From positions 213,004 to 277,003 of the forward strand of contig NMRA01000515.1 in assembly GCA_002633005.1 (NCBI GenBank): a stretch of DNA of 64,000 bases, written 5' to 3'. How positions within the stretch are numbered: position 1 is the stretch's first letter; each line of letters starts with the position of its first letter. The notes under the pieces are model-generated. The model did not search any database, had not been told where the DNA came from, and saw nothing but the letters and a program-made list of their open reading frames with translations. Source of the stretch: Phoronis australis. Lineage: Eukaryota > Phoronida > Phoronidae. This document shows positions 22,901 to 37,900 of this stretch, piece by piece. A program made the translations under genes and the position numbers.

Positions 22901-25900
22901 TTCTGATGAACGGCTTTTCTGCTAAAATGACTCATACAACATGAATGACAAGAGTAGCCCAGTAGAGCCTTTGTATCCACCCACCGAGAGCATCGCAAAC
23001 AGTGAAGAAGTAATGGGTGCTCATTTTTTTCAGTTATTTCCATAGTACTCGGATCCATCTGAAAATGACATCACTTGGGTAGGTTCTCCACCTTAGGAAC
23101 ACAAAAAGACGAATTCCATGAAGGTCTGTTGCAGATATCGAGGCACACATAATGAAAATTTGTCACCAGGATGCACCACGATAGTCAAATCCAAACAAAA
23201 AATCATCCCAGCCCTGTTTTCCATAACAGAAACACATACTTCATGAAGATCCATCAATTCTTAGACATGGACAACATTGCAACTAGGGGCCACTACAGTA
23301 GTCAGTCCTCAATACGACACATGTGTCATTTTATGTTAATGATTCATCAAGTGATTGGCAAATAAGGAAGCAGCTCCAAAAACACACCAAATCCATGTAA
23401 AACTGGGCAGGTCAATAGAAATACCAGTCAATTTCTGTTTGCTTACGAGACAGATGCCAAAAATGTACTACAAACTACAAAATAGTAAAATTGCCCAATA
23501 TGCCAGAGAAACACATCTGTCAAATTTCATGAAGTTCCATCAAGAGACTAGTTGCCCGTGGCAAAGGCATGAAAAAGGCAAAATTGCCAAAAGAGATTGT
23601 GACAGTAATTAGATCCGTTTGAAAGTCAAAATGAGTCATGTTCACGTTAACAGTAGCACTCCCACCAAATTACATGATGATCCTGTACAGAACTTTGTAG
23701 ATATTGTGACTACAATGCCTTCTTGCCTAGGAACACTTCACTCACACTTTAAGATGATACTTGGTGGAAGGATCAAAAATTATACAAAGAAGCTGTTTGA
23801 GACTGATGGCTGCTGCCATCTTTTGGCTGTTTATGATTTGTACTTGATGTGCTCTCCGGTGAGAGAGATAACAAACTAAGTTGGAACATGAGATTATGAC
23901 TTTGTGTTGTGTTGACTTCTTTTACTCTACAAATCAGCTGGCATCCTTCATGTGTTCATGTTAGAATCTATAACAGAGGCAAAGTGATTTTTGGATCTGT
24001 GCTAAAGTCAACATCAGTCCTGCTCTCATAAATAAGAATATATCCCTTATATTTCATGACCATGCTCCACTTGGTAGTTATTGCGGAAAGTGCAAAAAAT
24101 GAAGCTCCCACTAGATGACATAGAAGTATTTGGTTGTGTCCAAAAATCGACATCCGCCACTGTCTAATAGGAACATAATGATGTCTCATAATTCATGATG
24201 ATCCTTCATTCAACTTGGTAGACACGAAGTTAGGCCCAACTAGAAACTAAAGTTGCCATTGACAATAGTTACCTCTCTGACAGGACACATTTGGCAAATT
24301 CCATACAGATCAATTGAGTGACTTGCCACATATAAATTGAAACACAAAAATTTAAAATTGCAACTAGGTGGGACAGATCCATTTAAATGAAATCACGATT
24401 GAAGCCAAGGGGATACGACAGATGCGCAAAACCAACCAAACCCCCAGCTGCTGAAGTCTGCTCAAGGAACAAGTTCAGGTCCACCTAAGTCAGAACAATT
24501 TTGTTTCTAATGGGAGACTTTCAAGCAGTAGCCTTGCAACTGATTACGTGGGACAGGATAATAGCAGCTTCTAGAGCCAATTTCAGTTTTGATTAAAAAG
24601 TATCGCGTCTAACCAACCACACACACTGTAAAAGGGTCTTTTCACCAAGTCAAAATGTTTCCCCATGCCTCCCACTGTAAAAATAGTACCTCCTAGTACA
24701 GTCAGGTGGCGATGATAAGAGTTACCATTCACACTTAACCAACCCACATTGCTTTCTTGAGTTTGATGAATGTGTGACCTGAACAGGAGGCGACTCAACG
24801 AATGAAGATGTTGGCAGGACTGAGGGATCCACTAAGCTCAGTTCCACATCTACCTGTTGCAATAACTCACAATAGGTATGTTATTCATCGTCAGCTTCAA
24901 GGCAACATATTGGTCAAATTTCATGAACATCCCGCTGTGAGTTTAGATCGTGGATTGGACGCTGGATGGAGATGTCAGCAATATGACTCCAGATAATGTA
25001 CATGGAGACATAATTGTATTGAAAAATTAGTGAAGTGAATCAGATGTTTGTTAAGTGTTTACAGTTAACAACATAAAGCAGTGACCGTGAACAGGCACAC
25101 ATTCAAACACTGACATACCAATGATAAGGCCTGGGGGTAATTCAATATCTATGGAACAGAAAAGGAATACAAAAAATGTTTATTCTTGTAATGAGCATAA
25201 TAATGTGGTAAGACAGCCTAATACCAAAATGAGATGTGAAAAACATAACACTTTTGGTAAGGGAATTCACTTAAAATTGTCATTCAGTTCTTAATATCCT
25301 CCAGACCAGATCTAAGCCCCATGTTGTGCTTGTACCTTACAGAGCTGGAAATTCTTAAGGAATTAGTAATTGCTACTGACAAATCCCCAGCACCAAAACT
25401 TACCTTTGTTTCTCAAAATATCTAGTGAAACAAGATGTACATCATATACATTAGCCTGTTAAATTCCTTTCATATCCACACAACACAAATCAAGCAGTTG
25501 AAGCAGTGTCATAAAGTTAACTGACTCATACTCAATGAATACATTACAACTAAACAAGGCAATTAGAAGACTTGCAACATAACAATTCATTGCAGTAATT
25601 TACACCAAAAAAGCAAGCTGAAGTCGAACAAATGAAAAGTAAAAGCAATTCCAACTATGAGCAAATACATGCAAACAGAAGAAAGACCAAACGGACAATA
25701 AACCAGTGTGACAGACACTGTTCCTAATTAGTAAGCAGGTGGATACACCTGATGATGGATGTTAAGACTATCACACACATTCATAAACACACCAGTCAGT
25801 CATGAATGCAGCAGATAACACTGTGACAGTACAAACAGCAGATAAGATAGCTGCACTAGTATGTTATCATAGACAACAGGTAGAGAACTCGATATCCAGC

Positions 25901-28900
25901 AAACAAACCTGCGACAATGCACAGGTCAAGTTTTGGATGCAGAACTTTTAACCAGTGACTGTTCAAGTACCTACCAGCTGGAGTCTGGAATAATGCTTTC
26001 ATCTCATTCGGTCTCACCACACTAACCACCTCGACAGGAATATCTGCTGCCCTCTTCTTGTTCTTTTTGGACTTTGACGGTTTCTTGTTCTTCCTAATCC
26101 CCCTCTGACTGGTACCTGACTTGGAGGATGAGGTGTCTGACCCAGTTGATGCCTCGCTGTACCAGGTGGCTGATGACTGGCGCACAAGGCACGGGATCTC
26201 GTGAATATCCTTCACCTTGATGGAGAAAATGAACACACTAGAAACAGGTTTAAGTAGGTGTTACTCAAGCAAGGCCAATGTAGAATGCATGAGTATCTTA
26301 TGACTACTGAAAAGATGATCTTCAACTTAACATACGTGCACCAAGTAAGCAGATGAAATAAGTCACAGCTGTGCACAGTATCTTGTGATGCATCCTGACA
26401 AATGGAAATCAAATAAAAATTTTGCATAAAAACAATTGTGCTACAACACCTTTATACCTGTTTTGTACAACAGATGCCTTCACACTTTCCAAAATGCAAG
26501 ATATTATTACAGTAACTACAAACGTTGATAAATAGATGAATTATGGTAACTACAAACACTGATAAGACAGTTATATTACAAGAACTGCAAACATATCACA
26601 GTAACTATAAACATTGCTATATTACAGTAAATACAAACATTTATAGTTATATCACAGTAAATACAAACATTGAGAGTTATATCACAGTAAATAAAAAAAT
26701 TGAGAGTTATATCACAGTAACTACAAACATTGAGAACTATTTTACAGAAACTACAAACATTTATAGTTAGATCACAGTAACTGCAAACATTTATAGTTAT
26801 ATCACAGTAACTGCAAAGATTTATAATTATATCACAGTAACTCTAAACACTGACATATAGTAAGTTTGCTCACCTTTCCTACTTCATCCTGTTTCTTACT
26901 GAACAGTCCACTAGAGAAGTCCACAAAGTTCTTAAGGTTCGACTCGTGAGGTATGTCAACCCATGACGATGATGAGGCAATCGTCTTCAGATCAGCATGA
27001 GGGTCACCACTACTTTCTTGTTCTTCATACTGGAAGTACGTGATACTACCAATTTGCATGTGAGGTGACAGTCCACGCATCTCTTCATTAGCCGGATGAA
27101 GATTATCGCTGATGTCTTTTTGCACGATGCCCGAAATGTCCAACTGAGATGGTCGCTTGTCCGTAGGTAAAGTCACACCCACAGGCAGGGTGGAGGTTTC
27201 TATTGCTGAAGATGTGTTCAATGAGGTGTCAATCACATCAGTCTGTATAGCAATGTCCAGTGACGGTTGACTTTTTAGTTTCTCTACAACACCATCATCC
27301 ACATTATCAATGTTTATATTGCCAGCAGGGGGCTGTCCGAGCACACTCTTGCTCTCGTCCATATCCCCAAAAGAAGAGTTCTTGTTCTCTTCACTAGGAT
27401 CATTAACTCTGTCTGAGCTGTCTTCGACCTTGTCAAAGTTAATGAGTATACCTTCATCACTAGCTTCAATGTCACTTGTCAAAGTACCATCACAGGAAGT
27501 ATTCTGACACACACAGTCATCTTCCTGTAACAAAACAAAGTTACCATCAGGAATGTCCTACAGATCTCTTACTCCAGTGCATAGTTTTACTAAAGTATAC
27601 AGAGCCATCACAGAAATTCATAAACACCCATTGTAAATTGTACTATGTGTATCTTCTATATGGTCTTGAACACAAACATACGTTCTTATTCCCTAGACAT
27701 GAATATAGAAAGACATGTGTCTGCATGTGTGTGTGTGCGCGCACGTGTGTGTACATGTTATTCCCAACAACTACAACCTTGTGACCTACCTTCGCTATGG
27801 TGCCCCCTGGAGGTTGTTCGTCAACTGGAGAGTTTACATCGGAATGACTAAGGTCCTCTCCGTGATAGACTGCCGATTTCTGCATTGGAGGATTTTGCTC
27901 ACTAGATGGGAATAGAAAGTATGAGAGGATACATAACAATGAAATACAAACAACCTAAATATGACAATTACTACTCATCAAGACAAACACATAACAGGGG
28001 GACACTGTAAAAATAAATAAGTAAAAAAGCAGTAGAAATGTGAATAATTGCCAAAAGATAACAATAAGAACTTCAAATTGATGTAACATTTAGTTATAGA
28101 ATGCTGTAAAGACAATGGCTAGACATGGTTCACTGTCAGCACAAGTTTAAACATACAACAGCATAAATAAAAAACATGTTTTATTCATGCATCATGAAAA
28201 AATATGTTTCTTTGGTTCACCCTCATTTGTCCAATTGATTTAAAATCTGTATAGCTAATGACTCATTAATTTAATGACTCATTAATTTAATGACAATAAA
28301 GGACCAATCAGAGTAGCATTATTGAATTATTGCTATTATCCATTTCAGTGGTTAAATAGCTAGAAGTCAATGTCTGGGGGAAAACAGAGAATTTTTGTGG
28401 AATGTGATTTATCACTTGTTTGTCTAAATTTGAAAAAGCATCTACTATAGAATTATTGATCATGCAGTTTTAGTGTTTGGGTGTTGAAAATTCAAAATTA
28501 GTTCAAACAAATAACCTTTCGACAGGCTTCAAGCTCACAACCTCCAGGTATCAAATAGGTTAGAAGGACCTGGCTGCTTAAAAATTTTCAAATATCCGAC
28601 ACCACCAGCATTGAAAACAAGGCATCCTACCAAGTGTAAACAACATGTAATAGTTTTCCTGTTGTGTTTACAATGTACAGCATGATTGTGGGGACAAAAT
28701 AGAGCACATGATTTTCTCTACGATAACATACAACCAAGCAAATTGTATCATTCCAGTTTAGAGTAGGCCATTTTCGGTAATTGGACACCTTCGCTATCAC
28801 TCATCTTTAAATATCTTTTGAAATACTGTTTGTAGTCACGTGATAATGTCTTTTCTTAAAAAATGTAATTAATTTATCAGATATATAGCGACCACGACTT

Positions 28901-31900
28901 AACCCGCCCTGAACTTGGAAAATCACACTTTTTAAGAAAAACAATCACACCACTACAAATAGTAAGGCATTATTTTCATTTGCACAAGTTTCTGTGATCA
29001 TCAAGGATTTGAAAAAATATATGGTTTCATGGGTTGATGAGTTGTATTTGAAGAAACTTAAAGGGTTAGTGTAACCCATGGTAGCAAAGGTATCCAATTA
29101 TCTGAAGTATCTGTGCGGTTATACAAAGTAGTTAATTTCAAACATAACACACAGTTTACTTACTCAGGTAAACCTTTGACTCTCATGGCAGCAATATCAT
29201 GATAGAGGGCAGCACTCATGATCATTTGCATAGGTGTGATCATGCCATAGGTGTCAGCACCATGCTCAATCACCAGGGGATCCATAACATCCGGATCAAA
29301 CATGACTGCATTAGGTGTAACTAGAAGAACTCCACTGACCACGCCCTGCAGTCAAAACCAACAACAGTAGTGACAACTCAATAGTCAGTTGGTTTATAAG
29401 ACCTTTTAAACTATCAGTGACTGTTGAAAGTTAAATGGCTTGCAAGAGGACCATTTTCTAAGTTGGTAATTGAGTTTACCAAAGACCTTTATCAAGAGGA
29501 GGAACATATGGTCAAACTGTGTTACAACAAATCTGGTTTATAACATTCCTGCTTGCTGGTAGTGCTCTATTGCACAATTCAACTATGCTGAACACAAGTT
29601 GATTTGCATACAGCGAATTTTGGTTGAAATAAAGGTTTTAGAAATGCTCTGGGAAGGTTCATTATAATCATTTTTTGATGACTGTAAACAAGAGACACTA
29701 ACCATTCCATCTGTTATATGCTTGACACTGACTTTAATAAACCTCTCATAACACTCTTGGTCCAATTTCTTTGCCTCTTCCTCACTCAGGGGTTTTGGCG
29801 GTTCAATTTCTTTCGGCGACTTCCGTCCCTCATCCGAGCTGGATGACCTAAGACGTTCTGCATGTCCCGGATGAAGAGACGAACGAGGAGACAATGGTGG
29901 CACCTGGTCATCACTCTGTAACACCAAAATAGTTTAAAGTGTAATGTATGAAGGCTTCTGGAGCAAAGCAAACAAGGAACAAAACAATACGAATTTGTAA
30001 ATTATGCTTTCCACTCATACTGTTTTCATTTCCATGAATTTTCCAGGCCATAATCTCATTTTCCACATGTTTTTGGCATGAAAAATAAGAAATTCAGTAG
30101 CAATTGCTGTTAACTGAATCCACAAACTCACAAGATGGCCCCCACAATGATTTTTATAATAATAACAAAATATAAAATTCTTAAGAAATTTTCCACAAGT
30201 TTTCTGTGTCTTCACTTTTTCATTGTGTCTTTCCCGTGCATGGAAATTAATTATAAAAGAGAGGAACCACTAAAAACAATTATCTATATCTAATTCTTTG
30301 TTCTAACAACAAATTTTCTGACAACTAACACATGTCTAGCCTCTGATGTTATCTGTACACATGAAGGTTTGTTTCATAAATACCATTTTGAATAAAGGCA
30401 GAACCCTTTCGAGGAGTTTTCCAGTAAAATTTGTCTGTCACTGCAGTTCTGAATATTTACCAAAGACTTAATAACTTACAGGATTAACTTGGCTGTCAGG
30501 AGGAGGACTGGTTGGACTATCTGCCTTGTAATCCTTGTCAGGTATGAACAATACCTGAGATCAAAAGAAATCTATGAGTATGTCATCAAAGGTGGACTGC
30601 AAAAAATATCTCTAGTCATTTTGCACCAACACAACAGGTTGTACACTAAATTACTGAGCTACAACAACTAATGTTGAAACTAGGGATCTAAGACAATACA
30701 TTGCAGAAATAAACCATGTAAACACACAATTTTCAATCTCACAGACACAACATTCCAACAGTGACTCAACAGTCATGACCATAACGGGGGAACATTTCAT
30801 TCTCAGCAGCAGAAAATCCAAAGAAATTTGGCAGAAACTCTTTCGGATTCCAAAGACAGAAGCCTTCCTCAGTGTGTTAAGTTGCCAATAGATGTTGCTG
30901 AGATTTAAAGCACCTTGGTCTCTGTTCATGCGATAGGCCAAACGTAAAGCTGAAAATTTCTGGTATTTTTTTGAATATTTGGAGGTTAAGAATGTAATTT
31001 TCAACTATAATCGAACTAACATCCTTATGAAGCTACTTAGAGACAATGATAACTAAGGAATGAAATAGCCCTTATTCTTCATGTGAGTGCGATGTTTACA
31101 AGCGGACAAAATGAGCTTCTTGCGTCTCGTAATCTACACGCTCACAGACNATACATTGCAGAAATAAACCATGTAAACACACAATTTCCAATTGAAGCTA
31201 GGGATCTAAGACAATACATTGCAGAAATAAACCATGTAAACACACAATTTCCAATTGAAGCTAGGGATCTAAGACAATACATTGCAGAAATAAACCATGT
31301 AAACACACAATTTCCAATTGAAGCTAGGGATCTAAGACAATACATTGCAGAAATAAACCATGTAAACACACAATTTCCAATTGAAGCTAGGGATCTAAGA
31401 CAATACATTGCAGAAATAAACCATGTAAACACGCAATTTCCAATCCCACAGACACAACATTCCAACAGTGACTCAACAGTGATGACCATAACGGGGGAAC
31501 ATTTCATTCTTAGCAGCAAAAAATCCAAAGAAATTTGCCAGAAACTCTTTCGGATTCCAAAGACTGAAGCCTTCCTCAGTGTATTAAGTTGCCAAAAGAT
31601 GTTGCTGAGATTTAAAGCACCTTGGTCTCTGTTCATGTGATTGGCCAAACGTAAAGCTGAAATTTTCTGGTATTTTTTTTGAATATTTGGAGGTTAAGAA
31701 CGTAATTTTCAACTATAATCAAAGTAACATCCTTATGAAGCTACGTAGAGACAATGATAACTAAGGAATGAAATAGTCCTTATTCTTCATGTGAGTGTGA
31801 TGTTTACAAGCGGACAAAATGAGCTTCTTGCGTCTTGTAATCTACACGCTCACAGACACAGTACACTGTGTTCAATACCCTACCTGACCAGAGAAGATTA

Positions 31901-34900
31901 GTTGACTCGTCAGGTGATTAATCTTCTTCAAAAATGAAGGTGTTGTGTCGTAACGAGCAGCAATGCTGGTCAGAGTGTCTCGCGGCCCCACCTGTTGAGA
32001 ACTACCAGGATTACTAAAGATAAAGCTAAATGTCAGTTCACTCTCCTACATCACACTAGAGATCCTTTCAGGAAACCTAATTCAACTCTAAGGCCAGTCT
32101 TAGTATCTTTTTGTATCAGCTGTAATGCCTAATCAATACAGTCCTGGTTGACTAGAATATAACATAAATGAACTAGTGGAAAGCCTTTCGCGTTAACCAT
32201 TGATCCATGAAACCTGACCAGTGTAATAGAACGAATATCAACAAGCACCAAATAGCATGTTCTGACTATTTAAGTGAAAGTGAGCTAGCACCAGCCATTG
32301 AACGATCTACAGATAGTACTATGATATGTGATACAGTGTTGAGAAACTGCGCTGCATTATGCAAACTTTGTTTTCCCACGATTTCTACAAGGACAAAAGT
32401 CGAGATTTTCAATCTAGCACATAATATAAACTTAGTTCATGGGAGCAAAAACAGACCAAGGCAACAATACCTGAACATAGAAGTGGCACAATTCCAATCA
32501 TTACGCAGCCTTAAGTATAAATCAAGGGGCAATGAATGCTGATGAAATAAAACTTTGATGACAAGGCAGGAAATTCAGCTGTTACAAGTTTGCAGGGTAT
32601 TGATGATGTGCAAGTTACGGTGAATAACAAAATCATATAACAACTCACACATATGTAGGGACTATATCTGCTACCTAAAACACCAAAATCCCCGGGATAA
32701 CTGCTTTGTTGGCATAGAAAACAGATGATACGTACGGTATGTAGAAATGTGCCTGGTGGCTGAGAATGACGACGTTTCTTCTCCGTGCTTTCAGCACTTG
32801 TTTTACCTAAAACAGCATTCAATGAGACAGAATCCAGTTCTCCTGAATTCTAATCCGGGGAGGTTTTGTCGTGGTGCAGGTGGTTACGCATGTGCTGCTC
32901 AAATAGGCAGGGTTTCATCAATTTTAGTAAGGAAATGGATAGGAATTTGGCCGATTTTGGTATCGATGTGTGTCTATGTTACACCAAGGCATGTGGGCAG
33001 TGGCAGTTTGAAGAATAACATATTATTTACCAGCTTTGCTATTAAAATTGTCAAGGAGTACCTTATGGAATGTCCTTTTTCTGAAATTGGTCTTTTGTAA
33101 GGTATAGTCAAAATGGTTCACTCTTCGAATCAAGTATTGAAACGGCCTTATACAACTAAACTATCTATAACTGGACCTTTATAAGCTGGCCTATTAGCAA
33201 CAAAACGAAAAAACTGTTTGCCTTGTAATCCTCTTCAGATAAATTGTGCAACCAAGAACCAAGAACCAAAAACAAAATCTCCACCTGAGCCACTTTTCTC
33301 AACCTCTCCACTAGATGTCAATGAAGTCTTCTCCAGCTGCAGCCGTACTTCTTCAGACAGGTTGTCCCAGTGTAGAGGGTTACTGATGCCATGTTCAGTG
33401 TCATCATTCTGAGAGGAGCTACCACTACAAATGTGCAAGACTGACAGTTAGCAAACTATGTAAAAAGAATCTCGCAAAGAAGCTTGTATGTATATTTGAT
33501 TTGCTTGTAATTCATGGCGATATCTCCCAAAGTGTTGGGTGATCTTGCATTTCCGTGAAGTTCTCACATCCAGAGAACACATGCCAGACTGTTATCAGTT
33601 TTTATTACTTATGTGCATGTGGCAACAGTGAAATAAAGCCTAAAGTTACGATCACGATCAAGAGAACTGTGAATGCAGTTATGCTTTTTAATTTCAAGGC
33701 AACACATAATCGGCTTGAACAATAACAAGAGCAACACGGAGCGTTGAAATGCACCCGCTAATGCACCACAAATGGTGTGCTTCTAGGGTTATTTCTTTGT
33801 ATCATAAAAATGGCCATTAGATGGCGCAAAATACGTTGAATCCATCCGAAAATGGGAACATGTCATTGCTTTTTTAATAGAAAACTATTTACCAAATTTC
33901 ATAAAAATCTGTCAAGGAACTTCAGAAGTAAAAATTGAAAAAAATGAAATTGCCACAAGGCGGCACAGCGTTCGTTGGATTCGTCTGAAAGTTGTCACCA
34001 TCTATTGTTAACTTCATATAAATTCACTTACTAAATGCAGAGGGTTTAGTAGATATAGCTATGGGCGCAAAACAAAACTCCTACTAGGAGGTGCCACAGT
34101 AGTCAGTCGTCATCGTCAACCGTCCTCTTCACCCCGAGAACATGTACACCAATTTTCAAAATCGTCCTTAGAATTGTTTGGTTGATAGAGGGGCGGACGC
34201 CAAAAAACTAACTCGAAAACAACAAAAATGCCTGAGGTAGTGCAAAATACCTTGAATCATTCGAAAACGGGAAGATAGCGTCATCTCACCAATAGATGAC
34301 TATATTTCCAAATTTTATGAAAATCCATTGAGGACCTTTGAAGATATAGAGGTAAACATAAAAAACTAAAATTGCCACTAGGGGGCACACCGGTAGCCAG
34401 ATCCATCAAAAGTCGTCGTCGTCTGTTGTCAATTTGATAGTTACACTTGCTGACTTCAGTAATAAAAGATCCTGCTGAAGGGTTTATGAGATACAGCCAT
34501 GGGCGCCAAAAAAACTGCCATTAGGAGGCGCCACAGTAGTCGAAGTCGTCAGAAAATCATCGTCACCCGTCCTCTTCATAGTACATATATGCCAATTTTC
34601 ACAATCATCCTTCAAGCCGTTTGGTTGATAGAGGGGCGGAAACAGCAAAAATGGCCAATAAGTGGCGTAAAATACCTCATATCCATCCGAAAACAGTAGG
34701 ATAGCGTTATCTCACTAACAGATACCTATATGTCAAATTTTATGAAAACTGCCACAAGGGGGCATACCGGTAGTCGGATCCGTCCGAAAATTTGCCAGAA
34801 CAGATGTGCAAAATTTCATGAACATACGTCAAAGGATTTTGGAGATAGAGTAGTGGATGCCGGACGGACACTGGACGGACGCCGGACGGACGCCGGACGG

Positions 34901-37900
34901 ACGCTGGGATGGCAGCATAATGCGTCCACATACAAATATGTGGGTGCATAAAAATACCTTAAACCTGCTAACATAAAACCTAAGCAATGTAAAAAGGTAG
35001 GAAATGTAAAGAAATGGAAAAGATCAAACAATTAAGTTTCACAACAGCTTCAGTTACAGCTTACCTTGATATATAGGAAGTAAAGCTTGGGGTCTTCTTC
35101 GTTAGGTGTGCTCCAGTAGATGTCATCTTGCCCCTGGCTGAGTGCAACCCTTTACCTATGGCCCTGTAACAACACTTAACACTTAACACTGTTGAACTGA
35201 GGACATGGAATATGCTAAATTCTAGCCAAAGCAAAAAAGTGAGCATTCTAAAAACACCATAGATTTGCAAAACTGATGCCAACGAAATATTTGTAACTAA
35301 ACGGATGAAGTGTTCCACCATGCACTGTCCACTGCTGCATCAAAGAATATGGCACATCTGTGCTATATTAGAACACTTTGTCAGACAGGTCCAAGTGTAT
35401 CAGCTGTTTTGACAACAGAAAGCTACTGTGACACTAAATTGGTTAGTCAATACCTAAGACAACAAACTAGTTCTCAATCAATCCATTTCATGGAGACTTC
35501 TCTCCACAGGAGGATTTCTTAGACATTTAGTTTTCTGATCCTCTTGTCGACATCTGGGATGGGTACATCATAACTTGATGATACTTTGGGTCTATGTCAA
35601 TTTCCCAATAGCCCAAAGAACTGTGTTGGTCTCCATTATCCCAGTCCATTTCTTAGAAAATGGTCAATAGAACTCTATATCAAGGCTAACACACACAACA
35701 AATTCCAGTCATAACTAACTAGCTACATGTCTCAAGTCTAATAGGCCAACAACCCCTTGGGCTAAGACACTGTACCACACCGTGTGTTCCTGATAAAAGT
35801 GGCAGTACAACCTTGAGTCCTAGGCACTTACAGTATATGACAGACTGTATATTCACCAGTAGGTGCTAATGAATAACTAGGATGCTGTTTTTAACATCTG
35901 AATAGATTGAAAGCAGAAAGAAGGTCCCATGTGACTACCTAAATGAATGTATTTCTACAGGTAAGACATGTCAAACTAACACCACCTACCTCATTTAAAG
36001 TCGCTCACTGACACCTTGCATCAGGTCAACATGTGATTTTAACTACAGTATGTAAGGACAATGTGCAATATGGCTTGGTTCAAGAAAAGACAGTGAACCA
36101 CTAAGAGAACAGAACATCATTGATGACTTGATGACAGAACTTTCAACTCACTTGCAACTGAATGCAGAATGTAGCCTTACCATTTTCTTCATAGTAGGTT
36201 GCAAAGATAATCAGCAAGTGCAACCAATGACCACAAATGCTGGAATTAGCTTCATGGATGTCCAATTTCATTGATCACTTAGTGACTGCACACAAGGAGT
36301 TTATTTTTCGTTACGCAAGGGAGATGTTCATATGAAATCAACTTGCAAGTATGAGTCTAGTTGCAGACACTCATTCACACACAAGGAATCTCAATTCAAG
36401 AATTCAAAGTACCAAACAAATATAATGGATGTTGCTAACTCACTTGTTTACCATTGGCCAAAACTAAATAAAGAAAACTAAAGTCAACCATGTGCACTAT
36501 AATCCTGTCCACACAAACACATACCAAGAACAACTTCCACTAGTGCAACTTGCCCCACTCTGAAGTGGAGCGTCCCCACACATAATTACTAGGGTAGGAC
36601 GGAAGATGCCGCTCTGTGTGTGACAATGAACAGTTGATGCAAATACGAGCCAAAAGAAAACCTGTCTTTAGGTAACTACAGCTGATAATTACTCCTGCCT
36701 TGTCCTGAGTTTGCAGCAACACAGTGATTAAAAGTTGTGCACGTTACCCAAGAACAAGTTCATTAGGGCAATCTTTTGCCAACAGGATTTGCACAGAGAA
36801 GGCATGCACTGTTTACCCCCGGAGTACCCTGCGAATTCCTAGGCACATCAGAGGCTTGATGGTGCTGTCACGCATTGAAGTGAGCTAGTTGCTATTCATG
36901 GGCTTAGATGGACATGTTGGATGAGGTACCATTGTGGTCGTAAACCAGCATGCCTGTTTAGCGTACGAGTTTCAAAGTCAAAAAGTGAACAAGTAAGGCA
37001 AAAGATCAACACGACTGTTTTTAAAATTGAAAAATAGTAGCTATCTTAGAATGTTTAAATTGGATGCATTATTAGAGAAATTAGCGAATAGGGTTTTCTT
37101 CAGCATCATGGCTAAGCCACGAGCATTAACTTGTGAATCAATTAGAACAAGTTAGTCACAGTCTGGCTCAGGCTCACTTAGGCATTGGGGTAACAAAACC
37201 CCAAATGTTAGCGTACGAGTTGTCTCAAGTACTCTACCTTGATAAGGTGGAGTAAGAAGTCACAGGTGGAACAAGATGCACTAGTTTAAATAGCATCCCA
37301 ACAGCCCTCAAACCTTAGCGACAACTCGTTCCACAAGTAACTTGTTCTAAAGTAAGTCTGTTTGGACAGAGCTTATGTCAGTTGTTTGAAATTACTTGGG
37401 TTGGCTTTCTGGGTACGATGTCACAAGGCCTCATTCAAGAGCGTCTATTTATACATTCTGCTGATCAGGGCACAGGGTCTAATATTTCATACTCAAAACT
37501 GAGCTTAACATTATTTATAATATTTTCCGCACTGTTTTAATACAAATTCCAGATAAATGTCTATTATTCTAAGCCTGAATACATTATGGTTTATGCAGAT
37601 GAGTTTCAATTCCAAATTTGCACTCAATCACCCCTAGATTTGAGTGACAAAATCTAGTAAAAATTCAAAATTTCAAGTTCAGACACAAATTAATAGTTTA
37701 ATTCTGGGGTCGTTGAGTGTAAATTAGAACTATACACAGACATGGGCCCAAACCATAATATACTCCATCACATAATTAGAATTATACACAGACATGGGCC
37801 CAAACCATAATATACTCCATCACATAATTACAGACAATGGCTAACCTTTAAAAGGTAAACATGAAAAAAATCTTGTGAAAATCTTTACAATGGGTGCTGA

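Noticed and set aside
31083-31648. Long open frames on both strands (185 and 168 codons)
   Set aside because: Created by the 63-bp tandem repeat, whose period is a multiple of three, and they contain an N. Not genes.
32207-32542. 111-codon + strand frame inside an OXR1 intron
   Set aside because: Antisense, no splice partners, no recognisable motif; length within chance for this composition.
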